From Danio rerio (Eukaryota > Chordata > Actinopteri > Cypriniformes > Danionidae): 64,000 nucleotides of DNA. Below, piece by piece: positions 1 to 11,816 of the stretch. Location of the stretch: assembly GCF_049306965.1 (NCBI RefSeq), contig NC_133178.1, positions 50,057,501-50,121,500 on the forward strand. The letters are read 5' to 3'. A model generated the notes under the pieces. That model had not been told where the DNA came from, made no database searches, and saw only the letters and a list, made by a program, of their open reading frames with translations. Within the stretch, counting starts at the first letter, position 1; every line of letters starts with the position of its first letter. Made by a program: the position numbers and the translations under genes.

Positions 1-683
1 CAAGTTTCTCACCAAACATGTGACAGATTCGACTACTGTGGCGCCTTCCATACAATAACCCATAATGTTGTTTCAACATTATCTTGGAGTTCCAGACTTG
101 AAAAGGAACATCTTATTTACTGTCATAACCCTTGTTCCCTGAAGGAGGGAATGGAGACATTATGTTCCAGTGCCACAATGGCCCTTCAGCCGTAATGTAG
201 CAGTCACACTAGAGTTTGAGCTTGTGAATTAGCGATTGGTCTATATTTTAAATTTCTGTCCAGAGAGGTCATGTTTTGATCCTCAATTGGTCTCATGCAG
301 TCACCAAGAGTTTACCAAGCTTGAACTTTGCAATGCAGTGAACTGTGAAACTTGTCGCACAAGCTTGTGATCCGGTCTGGCGCATTTCTGTGCATATGAC
401 TGGAAGTCTAGGGGGAGAAAAGTGCAGTGTGACCGCAGCTTAAGTTTGACAGAGGCTCCTCCAGGTGCTGCTTAAATACTCGGCTGATTAATAGCGGTTT
501 CACCTGAGCTTCCCTGCCAATTCATAGACATTCATTAGCCCATTTACTTACTCTAAAGAGTGATTGGTCATCTGGCGATAACCTATGAAGTTGTTTCGAC
601 GTAATGTCTCTTTTCTCTTCTTTTGGAAATGAGGGTTACAAAATTAACCATGACATTTTCTGCTTGTTTTCTTAGTCACTTAC
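1..683. other. Intergenic or intronic sequence with a DIRS-like terminal remnant
   Basis: No coding exon is visible here. Bases about 126-165 and 600-652 are imperfect inverted repeats of each other, built on a run resembling ttccctgaaggagggaa. This style resembles the terminal repeats of DIRS-type elements seen at 3170 and 33521. It is probably a short broken fossil or a non-autonomous relative. The B30.2 exon of the finTRIM gene to the right is not in this stretch and should lie beyond the left edge. Confidence 0.4.
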
Positions 684-1541
684 ATTGTAGGAAGTCGTTC
701 CTGGTCTTGGGAACCGTTTTGGTGACTGTGGAAATCAACAGACATAATTAGTGTGTCATTTGAAAAGAACAAGATGCTTCAAATATGATGTTGTACATGA
801 CATCAGTTGATGAAGGGCTAATTTCTGAGAGCAGATGAATCTCCAGGACTTTACAGTACCTCTCTCGGTGAATTTCTCAATCTCCTCTATGCAGAAATCC
901 TCCAGTTTGACTTTCAGCTGAGAAACAGATTCTCTCAGGCCATCAAAACACAAGAGAGAACTGAATGAAACATCTGTAGATTCAGGAGGAGCTGAGAGAG
1001 ACTGGAAACTCTGCAGAAAACACAAATTAACAATCACCACATCCACAATAATCAATCCTCAACCTCACAATATTGCTGTTCTTTTGGATCTCTGTTACCT
1101 GCAGGAAATGGATGTGATGTTGTGTGTGTGTGAAAGTTGCTCCAGCTCAGTGTTTCTCCTTCTCAGATCTTCAATTTCCTGCTCCAATTGCTCCATGTGT
1201 CTTTCAGCTCGACTCCTTGTAGTCTTTTCCTGATCTCTGATCATCTGTGTGAGCTCAGAGCGTCTTTTCTCAATGGAGTAAATGAGCTCAGTAAAGATCC
1301 TGTCAGTGTCCTCCACTGCTGTCTGTGCAGATTGCTGTTAAACACAGTGAGCGTTAGACACAGTGAGCTTCGGAGAAACTTAACAAGCTCCAGCACTGTA
1401 GAAGAGTCAAACTAAGGCTGAGACAAACTTCTTCTCCTAACTCACCTTATGAGACTCCACTGCCGCTCTCAGCTGCTGAAGATCTTTTTGTCTCTGCTGG
1501 AGTCTCTCCTGGAGCTTTACCAGTGTCTCCTTCAGCTCTTT
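684..1541 (-). CDS. Gene A exons 2-5: coiled coil and linker
   Basis: Exon 2 (1446-1541) encodes KELKETLVKLQERLQQ and on, a heptad-rich helix. Exon 3 (1099-1334) starts QSAQTAVEDTDRIFTEL and continues the coiled coil to ELEQLSH, after which the frame is lost. Exon 4 (860-1010) encodes SFQSLSAPPESTDVSF and on to EKFTERG. Exon 5 (684-725) encodes VTKTVPKTRNDFLQ and ends in phase 1, ready for a B30.2 exon. Donors are GTGAGT-like, GTAAC, GTACTG and GTAAGT. Confidence 0.8.
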
Positions 1542-4500
1542 CTGAGGAACAAACAGATACAGTAACTGCAAACTGCTCTCAAAAAACCCATGAAGATATT
1601 TATAGTTTCATGAGATTAGATTACAATTGAAAATGAAGCTGAGGTGTCACCATTATTTAGGCAGTGTCTAGTTTATGGTTAGAATCAATCCAAAAGTGTA
1701 GATTATTTTACCTATATCTTTACTTGCACTCATATTGTTTAAAACTTGTGCTTTTCTGAAGATATTGTAAATAATGCCTCAGATGTTTAAAGAGTTCAAA
1801 TCAAATATGTTGCCAACAATAACCTCAATTTTATTGGATTCTTGTAGGACAGTCAAAATACTTTAACTTGATTTGGTGTGTGACTGGTAACGAGATTTTG
1901 CTCCCTCTGGTAATGTGGTTTGTTGAGGAAACCCTTTATAAAGATCATTCATAACCTTTGTTTTAACCCCAAACAGATGAGCAACTCTTTAAGGCACTGG
2001 TTAATAAAATAAAATGTATTAGTCTCTTTTGGTATTTAAGCAAATGTGTTAGGGCAGGAGTCTGTATCCAGACCAGCCCATGGAGCTCTCAAACTCAACA
2101 CTGTGTATAATTTAGACTTTATTATTCATCTATACTAAATAAGATTGATCTGTGAGATTGATATTGTGTATTTATTTCTGAATTGACCTTTGTTTGATTC
2201 TGTAATTGGCATGAAATCTTTATTTTCCAGATAAAAGTGTAATTGAATGAAGTGTAAAAACAGCACAGAGGTAGCTCAGACTCCACAATCTACTGGATAT
2301 AATGATTTCAGGATAATTCAGAACGAATCAAAACTCGTGAACTCATTCATTTGATTCGTTCTGAATTCTCCTGAAATCATTATATCCAGTAGATAGTGGA
2401 ATCTGAGCTACCTCTGTGCGGTTCATTTATTCATTTTCTTTTCGGCTTAGTCCCTTTGTTAATCTGGGGTCGTAAATCTGGGGTCGTTGTTAGTCTGGAG
2501 TCATAAACTTATCCAGTTTATGTTTTTTTATGCAGTGGATGCCCTTCCAGCTGCAACCTATCACTGGGAAACAACCAAACATACACTACGGACAATTTAG
2601 CTTACCCAATTCACCTGTACAGCATGTCTTTGGAACTGTGGGGGAAACCAGAGCACCTGGAGGAAACCCATGTGAACACCGGGAGAACAGGCAAACTCCA
2701 CACAGAAATGCTAACTGACCCAGCTGAGGCTCTAACCAGTGACCTTCTTGCTGTGAGGTGACAGCACTACGTACTGCGACACAGTGTTGCCCACCTCTTT
2801 GCTGTGTACTTGATATTTTAGCTATATGTTAGTTTTTCACTGTGTTCACCATTTGACTGTAAGGAGCAGGAGACATCACAGCATGAATTTCTGTTTAATC
2901 ACTAATTTTAGCTACTTGCATGAAAAATGACTAAATTAACTAGTTTTTTTAAGCTACAAGTGAGCAGAAGGAAACTGAACAAAGAGGTATTAGTTAACCC
3001 TTCCTCATGTGACTAACTTTATGACGCTGAGTGTATGTCAGAAATAATGGAAACCCAGGGTGTGAAATTCTAAGAATTTGGTCCCTAATGAATGTAAGTA
3101 AAGCAAGTAAAAATGCATTTGTATAGCACCTTTCACAGAAAATAGTCACAAAGTGTTTTACAGTTGGTGAAAACGTCTCGGGTTACATATGTAACCATAG
3201 TTCCCCGAGAGGGAACAAGACACTGCGTCTAACCAAAACGCTAGGGGATCACTTCTTTTATACGCGTCTTGAAGAACACGTGAAATCAATCTAATGTAAT
3301 AAAGCAAGTGTCATCAGACCAGAGAGTATAAAAGCCTGCACTGAGCATTCAGTGTTAACTTCAAATTTGCTTGAAAGAATTAACAGGCAGAAGAGAGTAT
3401 GGTGGAAGACGCAGTGTCTTGTTCCCTCTCGGGGAACTATGGTTACATCCGTAACCCGAGACGTTCCCCATTTAGGGAACTTCAACACTGCGTCTAACCA
3501 GAACGCTAGGGGAACGCAATACCCACTAGGCCAGACTCACTGCTGACTGTGAACGCACACTACGCAGTGAGAATAGAGGACCCTGGTGAAAGGTCTACAT
3601 CGAGTTGATAGTGACACACAAATGTATGTGGTGTCGACCATCCTGCCGCCAAACAAATGTCAGAAAGGCCAGAGCCCGAAATAGAAGCTTTGGAGGCCTC
3701 ACAGCCCTTGTGGTGTGGGCCTTAACAAATTTAGGTGCGGGACGTCCAGCAGCCTGATAGGCAATTGAGATAGTCTCAACTAGCCAATTACTTATTGTAT
3801 TTACTTATTCGCCGGACTCTCCCTCTTTGAGGGTCCGAAGCAGACCAGTAACTGTTCACTCTTTCTCCAGTTGATAACCAGGTTAACGTATGTATGTAGG
3901 GGGGAACGGTAAGCTGCTATAGCTGACACGTATACTCTCAGAGTGGATGCAGCTAACCCAGCAGACAGGCGATCTTGGAGAAATTCCAGCACTGAGACTA
4001 CCTGACAGCTGACTGGGTTCAGCTGGTGTTCTCTGCACCAAGCTGAAAAGAGAGCCCATTTTTGGGCATAAAGCTTCCTTGTAGAGGGAGCCCTGGAACT
4101 TCGAATGGTCTGAGCAACCTCGGTTGACAGTCCAAATTCAATGCGGTGGGCCCCCTCAGAGGCCACACTCACAGTTTCCACAGGTCGGGTCGGGGATGAA
4201 GTATCATTCCTCCCGCCTGTGATAGAAGGTCCCTCCTGATGGGGATCTCCCATGGGAGACCCGCCAGCAGGGCTATGAGGTCTGAAAACCAAATTCTCGT
4301 AGGCCAAAACGGGGCTACCAGCAGGAACTAGACTCAGTCTTGACGGACCCTCTCCAGGACTCCTGGGAGCAAAGCGACCGGGGGAAAAGCATACAGATGT
4401 AGCCTCGGCCATGTCTGAACCATGGCATCCAGTCCCAGTGGGCCTGGGTGCGAGAGAGAAAACCACAGTACGCAATGCGTGGTCTCTTGGGAAGCAAACA

Positions 4501-7417
4501 GGTCAACCTGCGCTTTCCAAATTTTTCCCAAATGGTCTCCACCACCTCGGGGTGAAGTTTCCATTCCCCAGATCTCACCCCCTGTCTCGACAGGAGATCT
4601 GCTCCCATGTTCAGATGGCCCGGCACATACATTGCCCTAATGGACAGAATTTTGTTCTGGGCCCACAGGAGGATCCGATGAGCTAGTTTGCATAGCATTC
4701 GAGACCTCAGACTCCCCTGATGGTTGATGTAAGCGACCACCAATGTGTTGTCCGTGCGGACTAGAATATAATGGCCCCTTAGATCTGGGAGAAAGTGTTT
4801 TAAGGCCAGAAACACGGCGATCATGTCCAGGCAGTTTATGTGCCAGTAACGATGATGTTCTCCCTATCGTCCCGCTGCGGGAAGCCCCCTCAGGGTTGCT
4901 CCCCAGCCTGTTAGAGAAGCATCTGTCATAAGCATGACGCGATGATAGACAGCCCTCAACACTGGGCCCTGGGACAGAAACCAGGGCATTTTCCACATAC
5001 TAAAGGCTCGAAGGCCGTGCCGTGAGACTTTGATCATGCGAAAAGGATTCCCCTTGAGTACGGCTGACTGAATCAAAGCGATTCGTGGCGGGGACAGACG
5101 TGCTCGCATCGTCATGGAGTCCCATGGCACACCTGAAAAAATGGTCGTCCTGGTTGGAACAAGCCCAATTTTTGCAGTGTTCAAACGAAACCCCAACCTT
5201 CTGATATAAGTGAGAACTACACCTCGATGTCGAACTGCCATATCGTGAGTCTAAGCTAGAATTAGCCAATCGCCTATGTAGTTTAGGATACGTATCCTAA
5301 ACTACATAGTGCAGGCTTTTATACTCTCTGGTCTGATGACACCTGCTTAATTACATTAGATTGATTTCAAATGTGCTTCAAGACGTGGATAAAAGAGGTG
5401 ATCCCCTAACGTTCTGGTTAGACGCAGTGTTGAAGTTCCCTAAATGGGAACATATATTAAAACATGTTAAAATCCAAGTACAATATCAGCTAATGTAAAA
5501 ACAAAAAAGATTTCCAAAAAGCTTTTAAATGTTGAGTCTTTAAATGGTCTTTTAAAAAGTTTAACTGAGCCCAGAGTTCTCAATGCTTGAGGAATAGTGT
5601 TCCAGAATGTCCTGGTTACGTCCGTAACCCACGTTCCCCGAATAGTGAATGAAGACATGTGCCTGGACAGAGTTCAGCTCCAACCCGAGATGAGAGAAGC
5701 TCTGCTCGGTGGAGAGCCTGCTCATGCGCGGTTGACCCAAAATCCGAACAGGCCGAGGTGCCGGAGCACCAGGTCCCTGTGCATAATTCCTCCCTTTTGT
5801 GACCCCTCCTTGGCCAATTCCTCCACTCCTCATCTTCCTGCATCCTTCCTGGTTCTTCCATCCTGTGTTTTCTGCTCAACTACTCGCTCTCAGGCTGTTT
5901 CTCAATATGCATTCTTCAGTGGTCTTGCGTCCTCATGTTCTCGTGTAACATCATCATCAGCTGCCAAAGTTCAGTTCCAATACTCAGCACCACAAGAGTG
6001 CAGGACGCGTGAAACTTCCCGGATGTGATCTTTATATCGAGGACGCACTGCTGCAGACTTGAGCACTGAACTCGCTCTGGAAGTCCCAGAAGTCATTGCA
6101 ACTGGAGGTGAGAATCGCAGCATTTTATTTAGATTGATTATTAAAGTTCAGAGACATCACTTATTTACCTCAGGAGTTTCCCTGAATGAAATGGTGAAAG
6201 TAAACATCACCATGGACATCTTAATAATGGAATAAACACATTAAGAGTGTTTGTTTGCTGAAATTCGTATTAAAATCTATTTTTATTTCTATTGTGCAGA
6301 GTATATTTATAATGTTTTTATGCAAAGTATATATTTTGAAAAGGGGAAAAACAATAAATCATTGTATGAATGCTGTAATGTTTAAATAATCAGTGAAGAT
6401 CATGTGACCATCAGGAAGAATGCAGCATCTCATTTCTCAAAGGACGCGTTCTCTGCCCTCCTGGTCTCCTGAGTTCATTCTTTCGAGGACACCTAGCAAG
6501 ACCACTCTCCAAAAGAACACAAGTCCATTCTCTGCGTTCTTGGAATTAAGAAACAGCCTATAGCTCCTCTCCTGGCTCCTCCCTCCTAGGACTCATCCCT
6601 GGCTCCTGCCTCTCCAGCCTACTGTGTGTTTTATGCTGAAGGCGCGAGGTCGTGCCTTAAAAAGGTAATATCAGGTAGATAATGTCAGGTGTCTGAGTTG
6701 TGTTCCAGTTGCTTTGGTTTTTGTCATGTGATACGCTTATTCCGTTTTCCATTCACATATTCGTTGTGTGTTAATGTTTCAGTGTTTCCTCTTTTGCTTT
6801 CTCCTGTGTGTAATTCAGTTCAATCATGCCCTGTGTATTTAAGCTCCTGGTTTCTGTTTAGTCCTTGAATTGTCAACTCCCCATGTCTTTTCTGAGTTTC
6901 CAGCATTTCCAGTGCCCTTAAAGTAAGTGTTTTAAATAAATACGTGTATTTTGATACTTTCAGAGTTTCATGTGTTTGTGGAGAGAGGACGAGACAACAA
7001 CTTCATGTAGTGAAGTTCATGTACAACTCCAACACTTCACCATACATTCTCATGAGCATAAGATAACAGAGTCACTCGATTATGATGAAATTAATGTAAT
7101 TTACAAGATGTCTATGTATTTTTATTTAGGATAACTTTTTTGAGCTCTAAAATTAGTTGAACTGGTAAGTATATCTGTTCTTAAACATCCCATCATGTAA
7201 ATTTTTGTTTAATAATAATGATGAAGTTATTTTAATTTAGTCCATACTTTAATAATAGTACTGTAATGATAATAAGTTGCAACTTATTTTTGAGAAGAAC
7301 AGATGAACAGAGACTGCATGCAACAGCACACAAAGTAAAATTTGATTCATTTTTTTGGAATTTCAGAGGAAAACTAAAAAAAAATACTAGACTACCTCTG
7401 AGATAAAAATGAATGAA

Positions 7418-7480
<63 letters not shown>

Positions 7481-7647
7481 AAAAACAATTTTTTATTTTG
7501 ATTTTTTACAAAAACAGTAAGACTGAATTATGAACAAAACACCAAAGACAAGCAGAAATATCCGGGTCAACAAGTGTGTTATTTCTGTGACTCCAGAAAT
7601 GAAAGTAGGCAACCTGTTTTTTGTTTATTTTAGGGTTACACAAAGAG

Positions 7648-7736
<89 letters not shown>

Positions 7737-7880
7737 GTAATACACAAACAAAAAAATAAGACTTTTACTCATTAATTGTTCTTCTATTTCTGACTTTAAC
7801 TATAATAGTTACTAACTGTCATCATTTTCACTGTATTTTCACTGTATTTGTACATAAGTATGTTTTAGGTACTATTTACA

Positions 7881-7953
<73 letters not shown>

Positions 7954-8625
7954 TAATATTGCAAAGAAAAAAGAAAGTCAAATGGCTTTTTACAGACAGC
8001 ATTTAATCAACTTTATTGAGTGAGTTTTCATTTTAGGGTGAAAGGTTTGTACCTGTTTCTCTGTCCTCTGGGCTGCAGCTGATACAGTTTTGTGGTTTTT
8101 ATGTTCATACTCCTTACACAGCTCACAGATGCACTGTTGGTCAGTAATACAGTAGACTTCTAGCTCTTTCTCGTGTTTTGGACAGATCATGTCCTGCAGT
8201 CGTCCAGTTGCATCAATCACTTTGTGTGGTTTACGAGAGTGAAACTCCTCATGACGCTCAAAATGAGTTTGACAGTAAGATTCCAGACACTGCAGACAGG
8301 ACTTGATGGCTTTGTACTTTGTTCCAGTACAGGCATCACACTGCACATCTTCAGCTCCAGCATAACAGTCAGCAGGAGGTGTAGTCTTCTTTAGTTTGTC
8401 GACCACTTCAGCCAGCATGGTGTTTTTAGCTAAAGCAGGTCTTGGACTAAAGGTCTGTCTGCACTGAGGGCAGCTGTAGATTCCCTTCTCATCTTCCATA
8501 TTCCAGAAGTCTGTAATACAGCTCTTACAATAGCTGTGTCCACAGTGAATAGCCACCGGATCTTTTAGGAGATCCAGACACACTGGACACAAGAATTCAT
8601 CCTGAGAAAATCTGGTTTCTGCCAT
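684..8625 (-). CDS. finTRIM (ftr) family gene A, partial at its 3' end and probably damaged
   Basis: This is a fish-specific TRIM E3 ubiquitin ligase gene; the family is linked to antiviral defence. Exons in coding order: 8053-8625 (RING plus two B-boxes, 191 codons), 1446-1541 (96 bp), 1099-1334 (236 bp), 860-1010 (151 bp) and 684-725 (42 bp). All have AG acceptors and GT donors. Exon boundaries and phases match genes B and C in this window, except that exon 3 is 236 bp where both paralogs have 234 bp. The extra two bases lie in a CA run near 1105-1130 and throw the end of the coiled coil out of frame. The 6.5-kb first intron holds a DIRS fossil, a SINE and MITEs. The B30.2 exon would lie left of base 1. 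It is either a recent pseudogene or encodes a product lacking B30.2. Family certain; activity doubtful. Confidence 0.82.
2263..2419. repeat. Long near-perfect hairpin (foldback element)
   Basis: A 70-base arm (2263-2332) is matched by its near-perfect reverse complement (2350-2419), with a 17-base loop. Only a few bases differ between the arms. It lies in intron 1 of gene A. The shape fits a foldback MITE; a transcribed form would make a long hairpin RNA. No coding potential. Confidence 0.85.
2424..2795 (-). repeat. DANA-type SINE
   Basis: The tail half reads ggcttagtccctttgttaat, then the body with cttacccaattcacctgtac, and the tRNA-like head lies at the right end (cttcttgctgtgaggtgaca). 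This is the reverse orientation of the plus-strand copy near 62857. It is the common tRNA-derived zebrafish SINE with conserved blocks. It is diverged and inactive. Confidence 0.85.
3170..5455 (-). mobile_element. DIRS-like retrotransposon fossil, broken
   Basis: Inverted terminal repeats lie at about 3170-3490 and 5290-5455 (they share the stretch tttatactctctggtctgat in opposite orientations). Between them, on the minus strand, are pieces of a tyrosine recombinase (about 3801-4200, ending STLRVYVSAIAAYRSPLH) and of reverse transcriptase and RNase H (about 4570-5270, with VRTDNTLVVAYINHQGSL). This layout, inverted ends plus a tyrosine recombinase in place of an integrase, defines DIRS elements. 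The copy is short and broken in several places. The flanks on both sides appear to belong to an older interspersed repeat into which it inserted. Confidence 0.75.
5456..7418. other. Repeat-rich intron sequence; MITE-like element 5892-6562
   Basis: A DIRS-like end fragment sits at about 5605-5645 (ggttacgtccgtaaccc). Positions 5892 and 6562 bound a segment with short inverted ends (caggctgtttctcaat against its reverse complement with one or two changes), in the style of a hAT-like MITE of about 670 bp. I found no clear target duplication. Flanking blocks 5660-5890 and 6563-7000 are moderately GC-rich and could be one older repeat split by the MITE. No supported gene. Confidence 0.4.
7419..7480. 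repeat. (AAAT)n microsatellite
   Basis: About fifteen copies of a taaa/aaat tetramer, seen directly. Confidence 0.95.
7651..7733. repeat. (TG)n microsatellite
   Basis: About forty uninterrupted TG units. Apparent poly-TH or poly-CV peptides across it are artefacts. Confidence 0.97.
7882..7951. repeat. (TA)n microsatellite
   Basis: About thirty-five TA units just downstream of gene A exon 1, inside intron 1. Confidence 0.97.
8053..8625 (-). CDS. Gene A exon 1: RING finger and two B-boxes
   Basis: The exon opens at ATG 8625 (MAETRFSQDEFLCPVC). A C3HC4 RING runs over residues about 14-56 (CPVC, CGHSYCKSC, CPQC), as in ubiquitin ligases. A first B-box (VQCDAC to HEEFH) and a second (CPKHEKELEVYC to HKNH) follow. 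Splicing at CAG/GTACAA after codon 191 leaves phase 0, exactly as in gene B. All visible zinc ligands are present, so this exon looks functional. The start is supported by alignment with gene B's MAEVRIS and by the ISRE 54 bases upstream in both genes. Confidence 0.9.
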
Positions 8626-8678
8626 TTTACTAAATTAATATAAAGAGGCGCAAACACACAGCAGCTCAACTCACTTTA

Positions 8679-8690
8679 AGTTTCACTTTC
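8679..8690 (-). promoter_or_regulatory. Interferon-stimulated response element of gene A
   Basis: On the coding strand the sequence is GAAAGTGAAACT, a perfect match to the ISRE consensus GAAANNGAAACT bound by IRF/ISGF3 factors. It ends 54 bases before the ATG. Gene B has the same motif at the same distance, although the surrounding bases differ somewhat. This predicts interferon induction, which is known for the family. Confidence 0.8.
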
Positions 8691-8935
8691 CAAGAAATCA
8701 CATGCTGAAATAAATTCCTGCTTCTGTGTGCGAGTCACGTGTGTAAAACAGGTGTGTCTGTAAAGCAGGTTTATCATTTAATCAACCCATCTAGCAATGA
8801 TCATTCTCTCAACGTTGGCTAATATTCTGTCATGGTTCTTTCAAAGTTGTGAAAAGACATTCTTTCAGCAATGTTTACAGAATGATTGTTTAAAGTTTAG
8901 TTTTTAAAGGTGCCATTTACTGCAAGGATTCAATA

Positions 8936-9389
8936 AATTAAATAGTTCTTTAATATTTATAAGGGTTAGAAATTGAAACAGATATGTCTGATTTTAGACC
9001 ACAATAATTCATTAATAGAGTGTAGGGCCTCTTTTTGTGGCTAATATGGCATCAATTTGTCTTGGGAATGACAGATACAAGTCCTGCACAGTGGCAAGAG
9101 TGATCTTGAACTACTCTTCTTTCAGAATAGTGGCCAGGTCACTAAGTGATGCAGATGGAAAAAAACATTTCCTGACTCACACCTCTATAACACCCCAAAA
9201 TGGCTCAATAATATTCAGTTCTGGTGACTGTGTAGGCCATGACAAATCAACTTCACTTTTATTCTAAACATAATACTCCATTGGGTGCGCATGGTCCTCC
9301 AGAATGGTTCGGTAGGCCTTGGCAGTGATGTGCCCATCTATCACAAGCATTGGGCCTAGGGAATGACATGATATTGCAGCTCAAATCAT
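8936..9389 (-). mobile_element. Tc1/mariner relic, 3' part (split element, part 1)
   Basis: On the minus strand this matches the C-terminal half of a fish Tc1-type transposase gene as I remember it: the segment around 9060-9130 reads back as the end of such a gene (dipped into by gcaggacttgtatctgtcat), and the part at 9280-9389 precedes it. The copy is interrupted at 9389/9390 and resumes at 22739. It is diverged and has no open reading frame of useful length. Confidence 0.65.
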
Positions 9390-9605
9390 CACTGTAAAAA
9401 ATTTTAAGCCAGTTCAACAAAAAAAATCTTAGTACTAATTTCCTTCTGTTTTTTCTTGTTTACTCAACTTTTGAAAACATCAGCTACACTGACTGAAAAT
9501 AATTTGTCAGTGAAACAAAAAATGTCTAGTTGAGTCAACTTAACATTAGTAGTTTTCTGGAAACCTGCACCTGCAGCACAACAAATATTTTTAAGTTGTG
9601 CAAAC

Positions 9606-10080
9606 TGAACATTTCTTGTCTGCAGGACTGAAATGACAGAAGTTGAGTGAACAAGAAAATACAAAAGGAAATTAGTACTAAGAAATTATATGTTACCAGA
9701 GCAAAAGTTGTGTTAACTGAACATTTCTTGTCTGGATGGCCTGAAATGACAGAAGTTGAGTGAACAAGAAAATACAAAAGGAAATTAGTACTAAGAAATT
9801 ATATGTTACCAGAGCAAAAGTTGTGTTAACTGAACATTTCTTGTCTGGATGGCCAAAAATGACAGAAGTTGAGAGAACAAGAAAATACAAAAGGAAATTA
9901 GTACTAAGAAATTATATGTTATCCGAGCAAACACACATGGCTCTGTTTTTTTAAGTTGTGCTGACTGAACATTTCTTGTCTGAATGGTCTGAAACTACAG
10001 AAGTTGAATGAACCAAAAAAATACAATTGGAAATTAGTACTAATAAATAAAATGTTATCGGAGTAAACACACATGGCAAA
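9606..10080. repeat. Subterminal tandem repeat, about 113 bp x 4
   Basis: The phrase gaacatttcttgtctg recurs at about 9606, 9719, 9832 and 9967, followed each time by acagaagttga and ggaaattagtacta. Periods are 113, 113 and 135. Subterminal tandem repeats are typical transposase-binding regions in CACTA-like elements; that role here is inferred. Confidence 0.85.
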
Positions 10081-10312
10081 AAAAGACATACATTTTACCA
10101 AAACATTCATTTTCTTGCGGTTCTTCACTAAAGTACAAAAACAAGGTAGTGTATCTGTAAAAAAACAAAAAAACAAACACTAAGTCAAATTAATCACATG
10201 AAAAGGAAACACAATTATATTAAATATATAACAATTACAGCACATCTCTGAGACTACCTCACACTATCAATTTTAATAACCTTAGAATATCCCATAAATT
10301 ATTCACAACACT

Positions 10313-10620
10313 CTGCTGAAAAAACAGCGTAAGCTGGTAAGGTATGTTTTGATGCTGGTCTCAATGCTGGTTTTGCTTGTCTCAATGCTGGTCTTGCTGG
10401 TTTCAGTGCTGGTTTTGCTGGTCTAAGTGCTGCTCCTGACCAGCATTGAGACCAGCAAGACCAACATTGAAACCAGCATTAGGACCAGCATTGAGACCAG
10501 CAAAACCAGCATTAAGACCAGCAAAACCAGCATTAAAACAAGCAAGACCAGCATACCAGCATCAAAACATATACCTTCCCAGCATATGCTGTTTTTTTTT
10601 TTTTTTTTTTTTTCAGCAGG
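10313..10620. mobile_element. Hairpin MITE built from CCAGCA repeats
   Basis: The ends are ctgctgaaaaaacagc and gctgttttttcagcag (the right poly-T tract is longer). Inside, one arm is a string of gctggt-containing units and the other their reverse complement, turning over at about 10430-10440. The arms translate as repeats such as KTSIKTSKTS, which is an artefact. This is a known style of zebrafish foldback element. Confidence 0.8.
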
Positions 10621-10899
10621 ACAATTAGAGCAATCAATCTGAATTACTAGTTGCCTTGAGATATAAATCTTAGTATTTGTTGTAATTCATTTCAAAATCT
10701 ATACTTGCATAATTACGTTTTGTGCTGGTACCTTGGCTGGTCATGGATAAATATGATATTAAAACTGCCAGTAAAGGATCTTACTTTAGTAATAAGTGTT
10801 CCACTGTATACACCTTCAGTTCAAAATGAACGATTTATTACTATTATTTTGGTTTTGATTTGATTTTGTTTGCTTAATATAATAATAAGCAGTTGGAAT

Positions 10900-11060
10900 A
10901 TACGCGCTGTCACTTTAAGAGCCACCCTAGATAGTAAAATACACTTGGACTAGTTCCAGCTAGATTCGCTGCCGCATCCGAGCCAGAATCGGCCCGCGAG
11001 TAATGTGCGCTGCAGCCCGGAGCTGGCGCAACTCAATATACCTTGATATAAAACCTTTTG
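10900..11060. other. GC-rich block with CpGs inside the CACTG element
   Basis: The stretch is markedly richer in G, C and CpG than its surroundings and shares short words such as atcggcccg with the block at 21420-21620. Both may be subterminal or promoter parts of the carrier element. No coding sequence is recognised. Confidence 0.4.
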
Positions 11061-11634
11061 GTATTATATTGGTACTTGATACATGGTATTACAACCATTT
11101 GAATTTATATACCAGCAAACGCAGGCTATAATGTAAAGGCAAAGTGTAGGCACTGCGTTCAACCTTTGAATAAAATGCAAACAGCATACATATCCAATAA
11201 CAAAAATTATCAAACAAAGGACAAAATAAATAATAATAATAAACATTTATTGATTGCAATAAACAAATAATACTAAACTTGAACAAAATATTTTGTAGTG
11301 CACAAGTAATAATAAAACTACACAATAAAGACACACAGGAAGATTTAAAGACAAAATCTGAAATTGCACACATACACAGAAGTTTTTAAAACAACCCTGT
11401 TTTCCCAATAGACTTGAATTAAAAAATTGTACAAGACACATCTTAAAACAGCTTAATTTTATATAAACCTGAATATAGAAACCAATTTAAGATATAGCAA
11501 GAAACATCTTACAAATACCCATGACAATATGTAAAATATACAAGTCAAAATTGTAAAAAGAACTGCAGAATTCTTAAGAAACATTTTTAATAAATGTAAT
11601 AAATAAAACATAATACATTTAAATGAGTGAGATG

Positions 11635-11639
<5 letters not shown>

Positions 11640-11717
<78 letters not shown>
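11640..11717. repeat. (AT)n microsatellite
   Basis: About thirty-nine AT units, seen directly. Confidence 0.97.
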
Positions 11718-11722
<5 letters not shown>

Positions 11723-11816
11723 GACTTGTATATCTTTATATGTCTTGTGCAATTTTTTATTAATATTTTTATTATATTATGTTAATTAAAAATGTATTAA
11801 GATGCTTTTTCAGAAT

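Noticed and set aside
2530-2718. Small open frames in 2530-2718, 57611-57826, 59783-60331 and 62864-63142
   Set aside because: All lie in DANA SINE copies and share the SINE's translated phrases.
7506-7775. Open frames across (TG)n on both strands
   Set aside because: They exist only because the dinucleotide run has no stops; same for TA runs at 23207, 28612, 34469 and 52879.
10427-10642. Open frame with KTSIKTSKTS repeats
   Set aside because: It translates a hairpin MITE; the repeat period is that of the DNA element.
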